64,000 nucleotides of DNA. Origin: Apostichopus japonicus (taxonomy: Eukaryota; Echinodermata; Holothuroidea; Aspidochirotida; Stichopodidae). A program made the translations under genes and the position numbers. Below the pieces are notes generated by a model. The model was not told the DNA's origin. It saw only the letters and a list, made by a program, of their open reading frames with translations, and made no database searches. The DNA lies in assembly GCF_037975245.1 (NCBI RefSeq), contig NC_092577.1:19776898-19840897 (forward strand), written 5' to 3'. Numbering within the stretch: position 1 is the stretch's first letter; the number at the start of each line of letters is the position of its first letter. This document shows positions 63,443 through 64,000 of the stretch, piece after piece.

Positions 63443-64000
63443 TAATGTTCAAAGCTAATAACCTTGAAAGGTGCAGAGACGACCAGTGACCAAAAGTGAA
63501 CATCAGTGTTACTAGAGGGCCGATTTTCACATGTGGGCCGAGCCCACAAAGTTTGGAGACCCATAACTTGAAAAGTAAAGGTCCAATATTGATGGAAAAA
63601 GTGTCACTTTAAAGCTAATGCAATGGGATTTAACAATTCACTGTCAGATATAAGGTAGACTACATTAATCAATAATTGAACATTTGACCTTTACTTTGAC
63701 TTTGGAAATTACCTTGTGAAACCATTTCGTATTCTTCATAATTCTGAATTTTTTGATAACCTACCTATAATTTCAAAGAAAAGTTTGGTTGCACTTTTTG
63801 AAGTTTTGAAACTTTGTATCTCTGTAACAGGCACCTGAAAATAGTCATCTCACCAATTCTATAAGTTATCATGCAATTTACACTGAGTAACACAATTAAG
63901 ATGCAGGAAAAGTGACACACCAAAATATTTGCATAATTTGTAATACAAGACAGCATTCAACTGTGATATCTCTCTCTAAGCATTACGATGTGTAAATTAT
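63443..64000. other. No gene recognised
   Basis: AT-rich sequence to the window end. No supported feature. Confidence 0.3.

Overview
The window looks like nuclear DNA from a marine invertebrate, probably a deuterostome such as an echinoderm or hemichordate. The reasons are the AT-rich base composition, frequent short motifs such as TAGGCCTA and GTACATGTA, several retroelement classes that commonly co-occur in such genomes (Tx1/L1-like LINEs, CR1/Rex-like LINEs, Ty3/Gypsy, DIRS), and candidate exons with spliceosomal splice sites. The species cannot be named from this evidence. There is no sign of prokaryotic gene organisation, and almost all recognisable coding sequence belongs to mobile elements.

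Layout. 1-1.65 kb holds a broken copy of a multi-domain protein family of unknown function that recurs in marine invertebrates. 2.4-4.7 kb holds a LINE whose 5' part is inverted against a 3' part. 4.7-8.9 kb is mostly unique sequence with two candidate divergent first exons (7.06-7.10 kb on minus, 7.30-7.36 kb on plus). 8.88-12.13 kb is a TTAA-flanked transposon with long inverted arms carrying YY1-like motifs. Inside it are a smaller TTAA element (9.19-9.66 kb) and a LINE reverse-transcriptase fragment. 14.16-15.81 kb is an internally deleted LINE with ORF1 only. 17.67-19.7 kb is a decayed LINE of a second family (called B here).

20.3-27.0 kb is a nest whose order can be read from target-site duplications. 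A LINE-B copy (23.39-26.99 kb) is interrupted by a transposon with 17-bp inverted ends (23,472-25,387) and by a LINE-A1 3' fragment (25,594-about 26,557). A LINE-A2 5' fragment is split by a second ORF1-only LINE (21,292-23,142, with a 12-bp duplication). 27.4-32.9 kb is a Ty3/Gypsy element with its reverse transcriptase split by a CR1/Rex-like LINE (30,024-32,303, duplication AAAACGG). 32.9-34.9 kb is a degenerate repeat dense in AGGTCA half-sites. 36.0 kb has a TA microsatellite, and 36.3-38.8 kb a satellite with a 654-bp dimeric higher-order unit built around a 23-bp palindrome; decayed relatives are scattered to 44.2 kb.

42.3-42.9 kb is a small transposon with an 8-bp duplication. 45.3-46.1 kb has one convincing terminal host exon and one weaker candidate, both on minus. 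48.57-55.21 kb is a nearly complete DIRS element on minus, with identical 123-bp inverted termini, an internal complementary region, an intact gag-like ORF, a broken RT/RNase H ORF and an intact tyrosine recombinase ORF. 55.2-64 kb is mostly unique, with three short hairpins, a 16-bp GC-rich minisatellite and a 344-bp hAT-like MITE.

LINE-family labels A1, A2 and B are mine and only group copies inside this window. No computation was run, so alignments and boundaries were read by eye and may be off by a few bases.
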